Shown here: one piece after another, positions 7,199-15,255 of the stretch
How the letters are laid out: the number at the start of each line of letters is the position of its first letter
How positions within the stretch are numbered: the first letter of the stretch is position 1
Assembly: GCA_905339165.1 (NCBI GenBank)
Contig: CAJPFH010000005.1
Coordinates: forward strand, 124,001-188,000
Length of the DNA stretch: 64,000 nt
DNA from: Flavobacteriales bacterium
GTDB lineage: Bacteria > Bacteroidota > Bacteroidia > Flavobacteriales_E > Vicingaceae
Direction: 5' to 3'
Translations under genes and position numbers: made by a program
Notes under the pieces: generated by a model
The model's input: only the letters and a program-made list of their open reading frames with translations
What the model was told of the DNA's origin: nothing
The model's database searches: none

Positions 7199-9295
7199 TT
7201 AAACCTTCACTCCTATTATACTCACATCATCTACTTGTTCGTTTTTGCCTTTCCAAGTTTCAAATACGGCATTTAGTACAGATTCTTGTTCTTTCGGTGT
7301 TTTATGATGGATGCTTAGCAGCAACTCTTTTAACTGAGCTGCTTTAAATTTCTTTCCATTCTCCCCACCAAATTGGTCGGCAAATCCGTCTGTAAAAATA
7401 TAAACGATGTCGTTTTTATTTAACTGAATTAGCTGGGTAGTAAAAGGGATTGGATTTTCTGTTTTGCCAATAGGTTGCTTATTGGGTTTAAACTCTATTA
7501 ATTTACTATCTCTCACTATCCAAAGCGGATTATTAGCTCCTGCCCATTTTAATGTAATTTGGTTTTTACCAGATGCATCTAAGCTACAAATAGAAATATC
7601 CATTCCATCTTTCACATCTTCATCGCTTTTAGAAAATTCTTGTACTACTAATTCTCTGGTTTTATCCAAAATTTTTCCAGGTTCTATTAAATTAAATTCT
7701 CTCACACTTCTATTTAACGCATTGTTACAAACCACGCTTACCATGGCTCCTGGAACACCATGTCCGGTACAGTCAGCAACTGCATACAATACCGAATTTT
7801 CATTTTTTTCAAACCAATAAAAATCTCCGGCCACAATGTCTTTTGGTTTGTATAAAATAAAACTTTCCGGCAATACCGATTCTACTGATTTTAGAGAGGG
7901 TAAAATGGCACTTTGTATTCTTTTTGCGTAATTAATGCTATCGGTAATGCTTTTATTCTTTTCTTCAATTAACCTATTTTTGTCATTCAAAATTTTATTT
8001 ATTCTTTTACTCTTTATTTGTTGTGCTATAATAAGAAGAACAATACAAATAAGTAAAGCAGAAGCTCCTATGGAAAAAATAAATTTCTGTTTTTGTTTGT
8101 TTAACTCCAGTTCACTGTTTTTTAATTTTATATTCGTTAGTTCTAACTCCCTTTCATTTTTCTCCTTATCTAATTTATTTTTAAGAAGCTCTATTGTTTT
8201 CAGGTTTTCAGTATTAAAAAGCGAGTCTTTTATAACAAGATAATTATTTAAACTCTGCAAGGCCGACTGGTAATCTTTTTTCTCTTTATAGATTTTATAA
8301 AGAAGGTTATGTGATTCTTTTTCTAATTCCAGCAAGGAAAATTCTTTGGCCATGCCAATGGCTTTTTCTAAAATAGGAATTGCTAAATGAAATTGCTTTT
8401 GTTTAAAATAAAAATTCCCCAAGCGACCGTACGATTCGGCAATTCCCCTTCGATTATTTAATGCCGTACGTATCTCTAATGATTTGTTCAAATATTTAAA
8501 TGCATTTTTATCATCTCCCATTGCATCATAAATATCGGCCAAACAACTATATGTTTCTCCTATAGCCGCTTTTTTATCCATTTTTACCCAAATCTCCATG
8601 GCCTCATTAGTCATTTCTAATGCTTTGTTATATTCTTTTTTATGAGTGTAGATAATAGCTGTATTTACCAATAACTTGGCATAGTTAGTTTTATTTATAT
8701 CTTTTTTATAAATCTCTAAGGCATACTTAAAATATTCTAAGGCTTTACTAGTATCTCCCTGCGAATTGTATATAATAGCAATATTATTGTATGAGCCGGC
8801 TGCGTCATATTCTCTACCTATTTCCTCTGCGATTTTAATTGCTTTTGTGAGATATTTCATAGCTTCAGAAAAATTAGAGGTTTGACGATGTAACACTCCA
8901 CACTGATTATATATCGAAGCCAACAAGTTTGAATCGTTATATTCTTCCGCCTCTTTAATCACTTTCTCCATTTCTTTAAAAGCATTATCGGTTTCGCCCA
9001 TATCAAAAATAGATACCACTCTTTTTAATTTTCCGAAAATAACAAAATGCATATTGTTTATCTGGTTTGCGTGAAAAATCGTTTTATTTGAATAAAACAA
9101 CTGCTTTTCGGCATTAATACCCCTGTAGAATTCAGATAATCTCGAATAACACATCATTTTTATACTGTCGGAATTCGATTGCTCAGCAACCCGCAAGATG
9201 GAGTCGGCCAGTTGGTAGTTCTGCGAACACATCTGCTTCGAATAAAAAAATAAAATCAATAACAAGAGAACTATACGGATACAGAATTTGCTCAT
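7199..9295 (-). CDS. TPR sensor protein with SpoIIE-type PP2C phosphatase domain
   Basis: The 698-residue product has an N-terminal signal peptide (about residues 1-25), roughly eight TPR repeats (about 30-360), a coiled-coil rich in Lys and Glu, one membrane helix (about 405-425), a second coiled-coil linker and a C-terminal SpoIIE/PP2C domain (about 475-698). Metal-binding acidic positions are visible in IVAGDFYW (Asp491), DCTGHG (508-513), YIFTDGFADQ (about 635) and DDVS (689-690), so the phosphatase should be active. The topology suggests periplasmic TPRs sensing a partner and a cytoplasmic phosphatase output, as in many Bacteroidota signalling proteins. No anti-sigma or STAS partner lies nearby, so the target is unknown. 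Confidence 0.88.
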   Translation of the reverse strand: MSKFCIRIVLLLLILFFYSKQMCSQNYQLADSILRVAEQSNSDSIKMMCYSRLSEFYRGINAEKQLFYSNKTIFHANQINNMHFVIFGKLKRVVSIFDMGETDNAFKEMEKVIKEAEEYNDSNLLASIYNQCGVLHRQTSNFSEAMKYLTKAIKIAEEIGREYDAAGSYNNIAIIYNSQGDTSKALEYFKYALEIYKKDINKTNYAKLLVNTAIIYTHKKEYNKALEMTNEAMEIWVKMDKKAAIGETYSCLADIYDAMGDDKNAFKYLNKSLEIRTALNNRRGIAESYGRLGNFYFKQKQFHLAIPILEKAIGMAKEFSLLELEKESHNLLYKIYKEKKDYQSALQSLNNYLVIKDSLFNTENLKTIELLKNKLDKEKNERELELTNIKLKNSELELNKQKQKFIFSIGASALLICIVLLIIAQQIKSKRINKILNDKNRLIEEKNKSITDSINYAKRIQSAILPSLKSVESVLPESFILYKPKDIVAGDFYWFEKNENSVLYAVADCTGHGVPGAMVSVVCNNALNRSVREFNLIEPGKILDKTRELVVQEFSKSDEDVKDGMDISICSLDASGKNQITLKWAGANNPLWIVRDSKLIEFKPNKQPIGKTENPIPFTTQLIQLNKNDIVYIFTDGFADQFGGENGKKFKAAQLKELLLSIHHKTPKEQESVLNAVFETWKGKNEQVDDVSIIGVKV

Positions 9296-9357
9296 TCTTT
9301 CTTATTTTTCATAAAGTTATTAATTATTAAATCAATCGTAAATAAAAAAAATAAAAT

Positions 9358-9365
9358 TACCTTTG
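9358..9365 (+). promoter_or_regulatory. -7 element TACCTTTG of thiamine operon 1
   Basis: TACCTTTG matches TAnnTTTG and ends 5 bases before the first paired base of the TPP riboswitch, so transcription should begin right at the aptamer. Confidence 0.6.
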
Positions 9366-9370
9366 ACCAC

Positions 9371-9447
9371 ACTTTAGGGGTGTTTGCAAAAGCAGACTGA
9401 GAAAAACCCTTTTACCTGATACCGGTAATGCGGACGAAGGGAAAAGT
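9371..9447 (+). ncRNA. TPP riboswitch 1 (THI element)
   Basis: All conserved blocks of the TPP aptamer occur in order: AGGGGTG, CTGAGAA, ACCCTTTTACCTGAT, TAATGC and GAAGGGAA, with a closing P1 helix ACTTT (9371-9375) paired to AAAGT (9443-9447). The P3 arm is minimal. It precedes the YkoF-like/PnuT/kinase operon and should repress it when thiamine pyrophosphate is plentiful. A pyrimidine- and T-rich stretch (9450-9476) directly follows and can pair partly with the 3' strand, so a terminator-type platform is possible but weak. Confidence 0.93.
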
Positions 9448-9488
9448 AAATTCTTCTTCTTTTTTTGCACTCCTATAAAATTCATTCC

Positions 9489-9737
9489 ATGAAAACGACT
9501 ATTGAAATTAGCATGTATCCGCTCAATGCCGACTACATTCCTATCATCTCCGAATTTATTGAAAGACTAAATACATACCAAAATATAAAAATAAAAACCA
9601 ATGCCACCAGCACACAAATTGTTGGAGAATATGAAGAGGTAATGGATTTATTAAAAAATGAAATTAAATCTTCGTTTAAAAAACACGGTAAAGCTATCAT
9701 GGTAATGAAAGTGCTAAATGGAGAACTGGATATTTAA
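9489..9737 (+). CDS. Stand-alone YkoF-like thiamine/HMP-binding protein
   Basis: The 82-residue protein begins KTTIEISMYPLNADYIPIIS and ends VMKVLNGELDI. This matches a single YkoF-type ferredoxin-like repeat (Ykof/MTH1187 family), whose B. subtilis relative has two copies and binds thiamine or its HMP moiety. It has no signal peptide. It lies directly after the TPP riboswitch, and its last 20 bases overlap the PnuT gene, so it belongs to the thiamine operon. I chose the ATG at 9489 over the upstream TTG at 9465. Binding to a pyrimidine precursor in the cytoplasm is inferred from family and context. Confidence 0.8.
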   Translation: MKTTIEISMYPLNADYIPIISEFIERLNTYQNIKIKTNATSTQIVGEYEEVMDLLKNEIKSSFKKHGKAIMVMKVLNGELDI

Positions 9738-10311
9738 TAATACCTCTCTCCTATTGGAAATAATGGCCGTAATGTTGGGAATTCTTTACGTTATTCTTGC
9801 GGCACGCTTAAATATTTACTGCTGGATTTTTGGCATTATTGGTTCATTAATCAGTATTTACATTTTTATATTTTATGCAAAGCTCTATTCAGAAGCCCTT
9901 CTTTATCTGTTTTACGTTATTGCCGGAGTTTACGGCTGGATAAATTGGGCAAACAAAAAAAAGAACATATCTGAAGTATACTCAAACTCTGTTCCTAAGA
10001 ATCTTCTGATTATTTTGGGTGGGATTATTTTTTCTTTAGTTCTTTACAAGGTAATAACCTACTTTTTTCTTGACGCACAAAAACCTCTTATAGATTCGTT
10101 TACAACGGTATTTAGCATTATTGCCACCTATTTAACCGCAAAAAAACGTTTAGAAAACTGGCTATATTGGATAGCCATTGATGCCCTTACCACTTATCTC
10201 TATTATTCACGAGAATTAGAAATTTATGCCCTATTAATGCTCTGCTATACATTAATGGCTGCCTATGGATTTATAAGATGGAAAAAACTAAAAGTCATTA
10301 AGATTGTTTAA
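9718..10311 (+). CDS. pnuT: PnuC-family transporter, probably thiamine-specific PnuT
   Basis: The 197-residue protein has about seven membrane helices and PnuC-family segments: RLNIYCWIFGIIGSLISIYI, YVIAGVYGWINW (the Y-G-W-x-x-W motif) and a closing TLMAAYGFIRWKK. PnuC carriers move nicotinamide riboside by facilitated diffusion, while PnuT relatives carry thiamine. Control by a TPP riboswitch and the YkoF-like neighbour argue strongly for thiamine. It overlaps the upstream gene by 20 bases and the downstream kinase by 8, indicating translational coupling. An alternative ATG lies at 9763. Confidence 0.88.
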   Translation: MENWIFNNTSLLLEIMAVMLGILYVILAARLNIYCWIFGIIGSLISIYIFIFYAKLYSEALLYLFYVIAGVYGWINWANKKKNISEVYSNSVPKNLLIILGGIIFSLVLYKVITYFFLDAQKPLIDSFTTVFSIIATYLTAKKRLENWLYWIAIDALTTYLYYSRELEIYALLMLCYTLMAAYGFIRWKKLKVIKIV

Positions 10312-10822
10312 TAAAATAGTAATCACAGGGCCCGAATCAACAGGAAAATCTACGCTTTCAGAGGCGTTGGCCATGCATTATAAAACTACATGGGTAAATG
10401 AATATGCTCGCCAATATCTTTCGGCATTAAATAAGCCATATACTTTTGAAGACGTAATAGAAATGGCTAAAATGCAACTTGTTTCTGAAAAAAAAATATA
10501 TCATAAACCACCTCAGTGTATTTTTTTCGATACTGATTTAACGGTGTATAAAATTTGGATAGAAGAAAAATACCACACCGAGGTAGACTGGATTAATCAA
10601 GAGTTAAAAAATACCAGAGATAAACTTTACCTGCTTTGCAATATTGATTTGCCTTGGTTTGCAGACCCACTAAGAGAGCACCCCGATATTACCGATAGAC
10701 AGCGTATTTTCAATAAATACATTGCTTTAATGAATGAATATCATTTCGATTTTTACATCATAAGCGGGCAACAAAACGAACGATTAAAAAAATCCATACA
10801 AATTATTTCAAATCAAAAATAA
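10304..10822 (+). CDS. NadR-like P-loop kinase/ATPase in thiamine operon
   Basis: The 172-residue protein carries a Walker A motif GPESTGKSTL at residues 8-17, followed by YARQYL, FFDTDLTVYKIW and DPLREHPDITDRQ, which resemble the ribosylnicotinamide kinase domain of NadR (AAA_28 type). It starts at TTG 10304, overlapping pnuT by 8 bases. In PnuC systems the kinase traps the imported nucleoside; here TPP control makes thiamine phosphorylation the more plausible job. This is inference: by sequence alone it could still be a nicotinamide riboside kinase. No adenylyltransferase domain is present. Confidence 0.78.
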   Translation: MFNKIVITGPESTGKSTLSEALAMHYKTTWVNEYARQYLSALNKPYTFEDVIEMAKMQLVSEKKIYHKPPQCIFFDTDLTVYKIWIEEKYHTEVDWINQELKNTRDKLYLLCNIDLPWFADPLREHPDITDRQRIFNKYIALMNEYHFDFYIISGQQNERLKKSIQIISNQK

Positions 10823-10827
10823 GGGCA

Positions 10828-10835
10828 TACATTTG
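10828..10835 (+). promoter_or_regulatory. -7 element TACATTTG of thiamine operon 2
   Basis: TACATTTG begins 6 bases after the stop of the kinase gene and ends 6 bases before the second riboswitch. The TonB receptor therefore has its own promoter and aptamer and does not rely on read-through. Confidence 0.6.
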
Positions 10836-10841
10836 CCCCGT

Positions 10842-10943
10842 CTCACATAGGGGTGCTCTGTTAAAAGGGCTGAGATTATACCCGTTTTTTCTGTTTTATA
10901 ACAGAAAAAGGAACCTGATCCAGATAATGCTGGCGTAGGGAGT
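10842..10943 (+). ncRNA. TPP riboswitch 2, with an extended P3 arm
   Basis: Conserved TPP-aptamer blocks are in order: ATAGGGGTGC, GGGCTGAGAT, ACCC, GAACCTGATCCAGATAATGC and TGGCGTAGGGAG. Between ACCC and ACCTGAT there is a long extra hairpin (about 10884-10910; arms TTTTTCTGTT and AACAGAAAAA), the variable P3a insertion known in some TPP riboswitches. It precedes the TonB-dependent receptor by about 60 bases, and that linker contains TTGCCCCTT, which could compete for the P2 strand AGGGGTG. Confidence 0.95.
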
Positions 10944-11003
10944 TTAAATAGAATAACCAAGCAAGTGTTTGCCCCTTGGCATTTGTCAAAAAAAAATAGT
11001 ATT

Positions 11004-13445
11004 ATGAAAAAAATTACTTTTTTGACAGTAACATGGCTTCTTTCGTTTCACTGCTACTCTCAGTACAACCTTAGCGGTACAGTATTAGACACACTCAATA
11101 AACCCTTAGTGGGAGCAACCGTTAGAATTTTAAACAGTTTTAGAGGAACTGCAACAGACAATAATGGCTCATTTAAATTTACTAATTTAAAACAGCAAGA
11201 ATACTTTGTTGAAGCGAGTTTTATAGGATATGAAACGCAACAAAAACAAATTTCCAATCTTTCGGAAAATACTGAAATTCATTTTATACTACAAGAATCG
11301 AAAAATACTTTAGATGAATTAATTGTAACAGCTACTCGTGTAGAAGAAAATTCACCCATAGTGCATACAAATATTTCGTATTCCGAAATCGAGAAAAACA
11401 ACTTGGCTCAGGATGTTCCTGTATTGCTTCAAAACGCTGTTTCTATGGTATCCACCAGCGATGCCGGAGCAGGCGTAGGTTATACTTCGTTCCGCTTAAG
11501 AGGTTCCGATGCCACCCGCATTAATGTTACCATTAACAGTATTCCTGTAAACGATGCCGAATCACAAGGGGTGTGGTGGGTAAATATGCCTGATTTTATT
11601 TCAAGTACCGAAAACATACAAATTCAAAGAGGCGTTGGTGCCTCTACAAATGGTGCTGGAGCTTTTGGTGGAACCGTAAACCTACAAACTACTACATGTA
11701 AAGAAAAAGCGTATGCTGAAGTAGCCTCATCGGCTGGCTCTTTTAATACTCAAAAATATACCTTTAAAACAGGTACAGGACTCATTAATAATCATTTTAC
11801 ATTCGATGCAAGAGCCTCTAAAATCAGTTCAGATGGCTATATAGACCGCGCTAGCTCCGATTTAAAAAGCTATTATCTATCGGCCGGATATTACGATAAC
11901 AAAACTTCGTTAAAAATTATTCAATTTTCGGGAAAAGAAATTACTTATCAGGCATGGTGGGGTACTCCTGAAAGCCGTATTAAAGGAAACCAAGAAGCTA
12001 TGCTTACTCATGCAATGAACAATGGATTAGATTCTGTCGAAACAGAAAATCTCATAAACTCAGGTAGAACCTATAATTATTATCAATATAAAAATGAAAT
12101 AGACCACTACACTCAGGATCATTTTCAGTTGCATTTTACACATCAGATGAATGAATATTTTTCAGCTAATGTTTCTTTGCATTACACTTACGGAAGAGGT
12201 TATTACGAACAATACCGAAAAAAAGATGAATTCTCTAAATACGCATTGTCCGATGTGGTTATAGGAAACGACACTATCCAATCAAGTGATTTTATTAGAA
12301 GACGATGGCTCGATAACCATTTCTACGGTACAGTTTATAATGTAAATTATAAAAACAATTCGCTTTCTGCTACTGCTGGTGGAGGTTATAATATTTACGA
12401 TGGAACTCATTTTGGAGAACTTATTTGGGCCGAATTTGCCAGCAATTCCAAACTAAACCAACGGTATTATCAGAGCAACGCTTTAAAAACCGATTTAAAT
12501 CACTTTTTAAAAATAGATTATTCCCTTACTGAAAAATGGCTATTATACGCAGATATGCAGGTGCGAAACATTGCTTATAACACAAAGGGTTCCGATAATG
12601 ATTTAACTCTGATTCATATTGATACTACTTTTGTTTTTGTTAACCCAAAAGGAGGAATCAGTTTTCAGCCCAATAAAAAAATAAGAACGTATGCATCAGT
12701 TAGTGTGGGTAACAGAGAGCCTGTTCGAAGCGATTTTATTGATAATCCCCAAAACAAACAGCCTAAACACGAAACCCTTATCGACTATGAAGCAGGTTTA
12801 AATTTCAATGCCAAGAAAATTTCTTTGCAAACAAATTTTTATTTTATGGATTACAAAAACCAACTGATACTTACCGGAGAGTTAAATGATGTAGGCACTC
12901 CTATTCGCAGCAATGTAAATTCGAGTTACAGGGCAGGTGTTGAACTTTCGGGCAAAATGCTACTAAGCAAAAAACTGAATGCGAATTTTAATACAACCCT
13001 ATCTCAAAATAAAATAAAAAAATTCACCGAAATTATCTACGACTACACTAACGGGTTTGATGTAGTGGAAAACATCTATTCCAACACGGATATTGCTTAC
13101 TCGCCCAATATCATTGCTGCATTTGGCTTAGATTATTCTCCTGTAAAATCTCTTACCTTAGCCATACAGTCAAAATATGTGGGGAATCAATTTCTTGATA
13201 ATACTTCGAACACAAAAAGAATGTTAGACCCCTATTACACCACCGATGCAAGAATAACGTATCTACTTTACGCCAAAAAGATAAGAGAGATTTCCGTATC
13301 GTTTATGGCTTATAATATTTTCAATACACTCTACAGCAGCAATGGATACACTTTTAGTTATATGTATGGCGAATTAATCACTGAAAATTTTTACTATCCA
13401 CAGGCAGGAACAAACTTTATGGCAGGAATATCTGTAAAGTTTTAA
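11004..13445 (+). CDS. TonB-dependent outer-membrane receptor, probable thiamine importer
   Basis: The 813-residue protein has a signal peptide (about 20 residues), a carboxypeptidase-regulatory-like domain (NLSGTVLDTLNKPLVGATV, about 22-105), a TonB plug (ELIVTATR to GGTVNLQT, about 110-235) and a 22-strand-type barrel ending in the aromatic terminus GISVKF. TonB receptors use energy from ExbBD-TonB to bring scarce ligands across the outer membrane. The TPP riboswitch in its leader points to thiamine or a phosphorylated form as ligand, matching the OMR1 receptors described for Bacteroidota thiamine regulons. The start is the ATG at 11004; the upstream in-frame GTG at 10965 would put the hydrophobic signal too far inside. 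Confidence 0.92.
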   Translation: MKKITFLTVTWLLSFHCYSQYNLSGTVLDTLNKPLVGATVRILNSFRGTATDNNGSFKFTNLKQQEYFVEASFIGYETQQKQISNLSENTEIHFILQESKNTLDELIVTATRVEENSPIVHTNISYSEIEKNNLAQDVPVLLQNAVSMVSTSDAGAGVGYTSFRLRGSDATRINVTINSIPVNDAESQGVWWVNMPDFISSTENIQIQRGVGASTNGAGAFGGTVNLQTTTCKEKAYAEVASSAGSFNTQKYTFKTGTGLINNHFTFDARASKISSDGYIDRASSDLKSYYLSAGYYDNKTSLKIIQFSGKEITYQAWWGTPESRIKGNQEAMLTHAMNNGLDSVETENLINSGRTYNYYQYKNEIDHYTQDHFQLHFTHQMNEYFSANVSLHYTYGRGYYEQYRKKDEFSKYALSDVVIGNDTIQSSDFIRRRWLDNHFYGTVYNVNYKNNSLSATAGGGYNIYDGTHFGELIWAEFASNSKLNQRYYQSNALKTDLNHFLKIDYSLTEKWLLYADMQVRNIAYNTKGSDNDLTLIHIDTTFVFVNPKGGISFQPNKKIRTYASVSVGNREPVRSDFIDNPQNKQPKHETLIDYEAGLNFNAKKISLQTNFYFMDYKNQLILTGELNDVGTPIRSNVNSSYRAGVELSGKMLLSKKLNANFNTTLSQNKIKKFTEIIYDYTNGFDVVENIYSNTDIAYSPNIIAAFGLDYSPVKSLTLAIQSKYVGNQFLDNTSNTKRMLDPYYTTDARITYLLYAKKIREISVSFMAYNIFNTLYSSNGYTFSYMYGELITENFYYPQAGTNFMAGISVKF

Positions 13446-13471
13446 AGAAAACAACTACTCGGTAAAAAAAC

Positions 13472-13479
13472 TAAATTTG
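13472..13479 (+). promoter_or_regulatory. -7 element TAAATTTG
   Basis: TAAATTTG is a perfect match to TAnnTTTG, lies 26 bases after the receptor stop and 16 bases before the TTG start at 13496. Confidence 0.5.
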
Positions 13480-13495
13480 AGCATTTTATGATGCT

Positions 13496-14785
13496 TTGTA
13501 TTTACTAAAAGAACGCATACCACACCTTACCATTCTGCTTACAGCAATTATACTCGTATTTGCATCATCGAATATTAACTGGGGCAACCAACATTGGAAA
13601 AATATTATTAAAGCCGATGGCAAAGGTTACTATGCATGGCTTCCGGCATTTTTTATTTACAAGGATTTGCATTTTGACTTTTTCAATCAAATAGAAAAAG
13701 AAAAGTACTTTAGCGAAGAACTTTATTATGATTACAGAGTAGTTGTAAATAATAAAACTACCAATAAATACTTTGTGGGAACCGCTCTGTTGCAGGCTCC
13801 TTTTTTTCTTGTAGCCCATTTCATTTCTAATATTACCCACAACGATACTGATGGCTATTCTAAATGGTATGCTGTTTTTATAAACATGGCCGCTATATTT
13901 TACGCATTAGCAGGGTTGCTATTTGCCAATCAATTACTCAAAACCTTTAGTATTAACAGTATTAACAGAGGTATTATCCTATTATTATTTTCATTTGCCA
14001 CCAACCTATTTTACTATGTGGTGGGCGAACCAGCCATGTCTCACATTTACTCTTTTGCCTGCATTAGTGCATTTTTGCACTATGCTTCTAAATTAAAAGA
14101 GCGTAAAAACGCTATGTATGTTTTATCCATTCTGTTAGCTCTTATTGTACTAGTGAGGCCCATAAATATAATTATAGTAGGTATTCTACCATTCTTTTTT
14201 TCTGGATTCAAAGATTTTTTTATTACCATCTTATCCCCTATAAAAAGAATTTTTCTTTCGGTTATTATTTTTATTGTAATAACAAGCATTCAACCTTTGT
14301 TATATTTTTATCAAACCGGCATATTTTTTCCGGATACCTATCCGGCTGAACATTTTAATTTTTCAAATCCACACATTATTTCTTTTCTATTTAGTTTTAA
14401 AAAAGGTTTATTCCTCTACTCTCCTATTCTCCTAATTAGTTTAATAGGGGTTTATTTATTATTCCATCAAAATAAATTTAGGGGGGTATATATTCTGCTT
14501 TTTATTTCCGTTTTAATTTATGTATTATCTTCGTGGTGGAACTGGTGGTATGGCGGAAGTTTTTCTGCCCGTGTTATCTTAGATTATTTAAGTGTGTTTA
14601 TGCTTTTTTTTTCGGTAACCTTAGAAAAATCAAAAAAATCATTGCGATATCCTCTAATAGCATTTTCTGCATTTTGTCTTATTCTATGTCAAATACAAAC
14701 CTACCAATACCGTTACTATATAATACATTGGGAAAATATGAATTTAGAACTCTATTTAGAATCTATTCGTTCTATTTTTTCTTAA
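13496..14785 (+). CDS. Multipass membrane protein, GT-C glycosyltransferase-like
   Basis: The 429-residue protein has about ten hydrophobic helices and an early luminal-type loop with KADGKGYYAWLPAFFIYKDL, where the Asp resembles the catalytic acidic residue of GT-C (GT39/PMT-like) transferases, and a WWNWWYGGSFSARVILDY segment near the C terminus. Proteins of this type in Bacteroidota are usually annotated as hypothetical membrane glycosyltransferases. The start is TTG 13496, because the ATG codons just upstream (13488, 13491) are in other frames and no in-frame ATG gives the first helix. It is possibly an envelope polysaccharide or protein glycosylation enzyme; this is inference. Confidence 0.65.
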   Translation: MYLLKERIPHLTILLTAIILVFASSNINWGNQHWKNIIKADGKGYYAWLPAFFIYKDLHFDFFNQIEKEKYFSEELYYDYRVVVNNKTTNKYFVGTALLQAPFFLVAHFISNITHNDTDGYSKWYAVFINMAAIFYALAGLLFANQLLKTFSINSINRGIILLLFSFATNLFYYVVGEPAMSHIYSFACISAFLHYASKLKERKNAMYVLSILLALIVLVRPINIIIVGILPFFFSGFKDFFITILSPIKRIFLSVIIFIVITSIQPLLYFYQTGIFFPDTYPAEHFNFSNPHIISFLFSFKKGLFLYSPILLISLIGVYLLFHQNKFRGVYILLFISVLIYVLSSWWNWWYGGSFSARVILDYLSVFMLFFSVTLEKSKKSLRYPLIAFSAFCLILCQIQTYQYRYYIIHWENMNLELYLESIRSIFS

Positions 14786-14790
14786 CTTTG
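14783..14790 (+). promoter_or_regulatory. -7 element TAACTTTG of the metal-efflux operon
   Basis: TAACTTTG matches TAnnTTTG and overlaps the stop of the upstream gene. It ends only 4 bases before the GTG at 14795, so that transcript would be almost leaderless. Confidence 0.5.
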
Positions 14791-14794
14791 TCTT

Positions 14795-15193
14795 GTGCTT
14801 TTTATAAAACCCATATCTATTTTTTTACTTGTTAGCAGTTTGTTGCTCCCAAAACAATTGCTCCATTTTGCTGTTCATTTGCCCGATATTATTGAACATT
14901 TTGAGGAACATAAAAAATCGGAACATTCCGATATTTTTGAATTCATATCCTCTCATCTAACTACCAACAAGAAAGAATCTAAAGAACACTCAAATTTACC
15001 GTTAAATCATGAGCACTCAAACCTTCCCGATTTACAAATTAGCATGTTCAACATAAATCTTTCTCAATCGTTCAATCTTATTATCCCCAACAACAGAACC
15101 ATTAAAATACCTGCCTTAGCGGTTTTCAAGTATTCAAATTTTCTAACATCTATCTTCCAACCACCTAAGGGGTGTAAATTCTCCTTTCATTAA
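14795..15193 (+). CDS. Small exported His-rich protein at head of metal-efflux operon
   Basis: The 132-residue frame starts with a hydrophobic signal (PISIFLLVSSLLLPKQLL) and continues with a His/Glu/Lys-rich tract containing HFEEHKKSEHSD and a small internal repeat, EHSNLPLNHEHSNLPD, about eleven His in total. The C terminus is QPPKGCKFSFH. I recognise no named family. The position 62 bases before a CzcA-type pump suggests periplasmic metal binding or sensing. The start is uncertain: GTG 14795 sits only 4 bases after a good -7 element, so translation may be leaderless or begin at a TTG near 14840. Confidence 0.55.
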   Translation: MLFIKPISIFLLVSSLLLPKQLLHFAVHLPDIIEHFEEHKKSEHSDIFEFISSHLTTNKKESKEHSNLPLNHEHSNLPDLQISMFNINLSQSFNLIIPNNRTIKIPALAVFKYSNFLTSIFQPPKGCKFSFH

Positions 15194-15255
15194 AACTTGC
15201 AGGAGGAAAAATTCTCCTTGTTATTTTCATTTTCATACATTTTAATTAATTTTTT

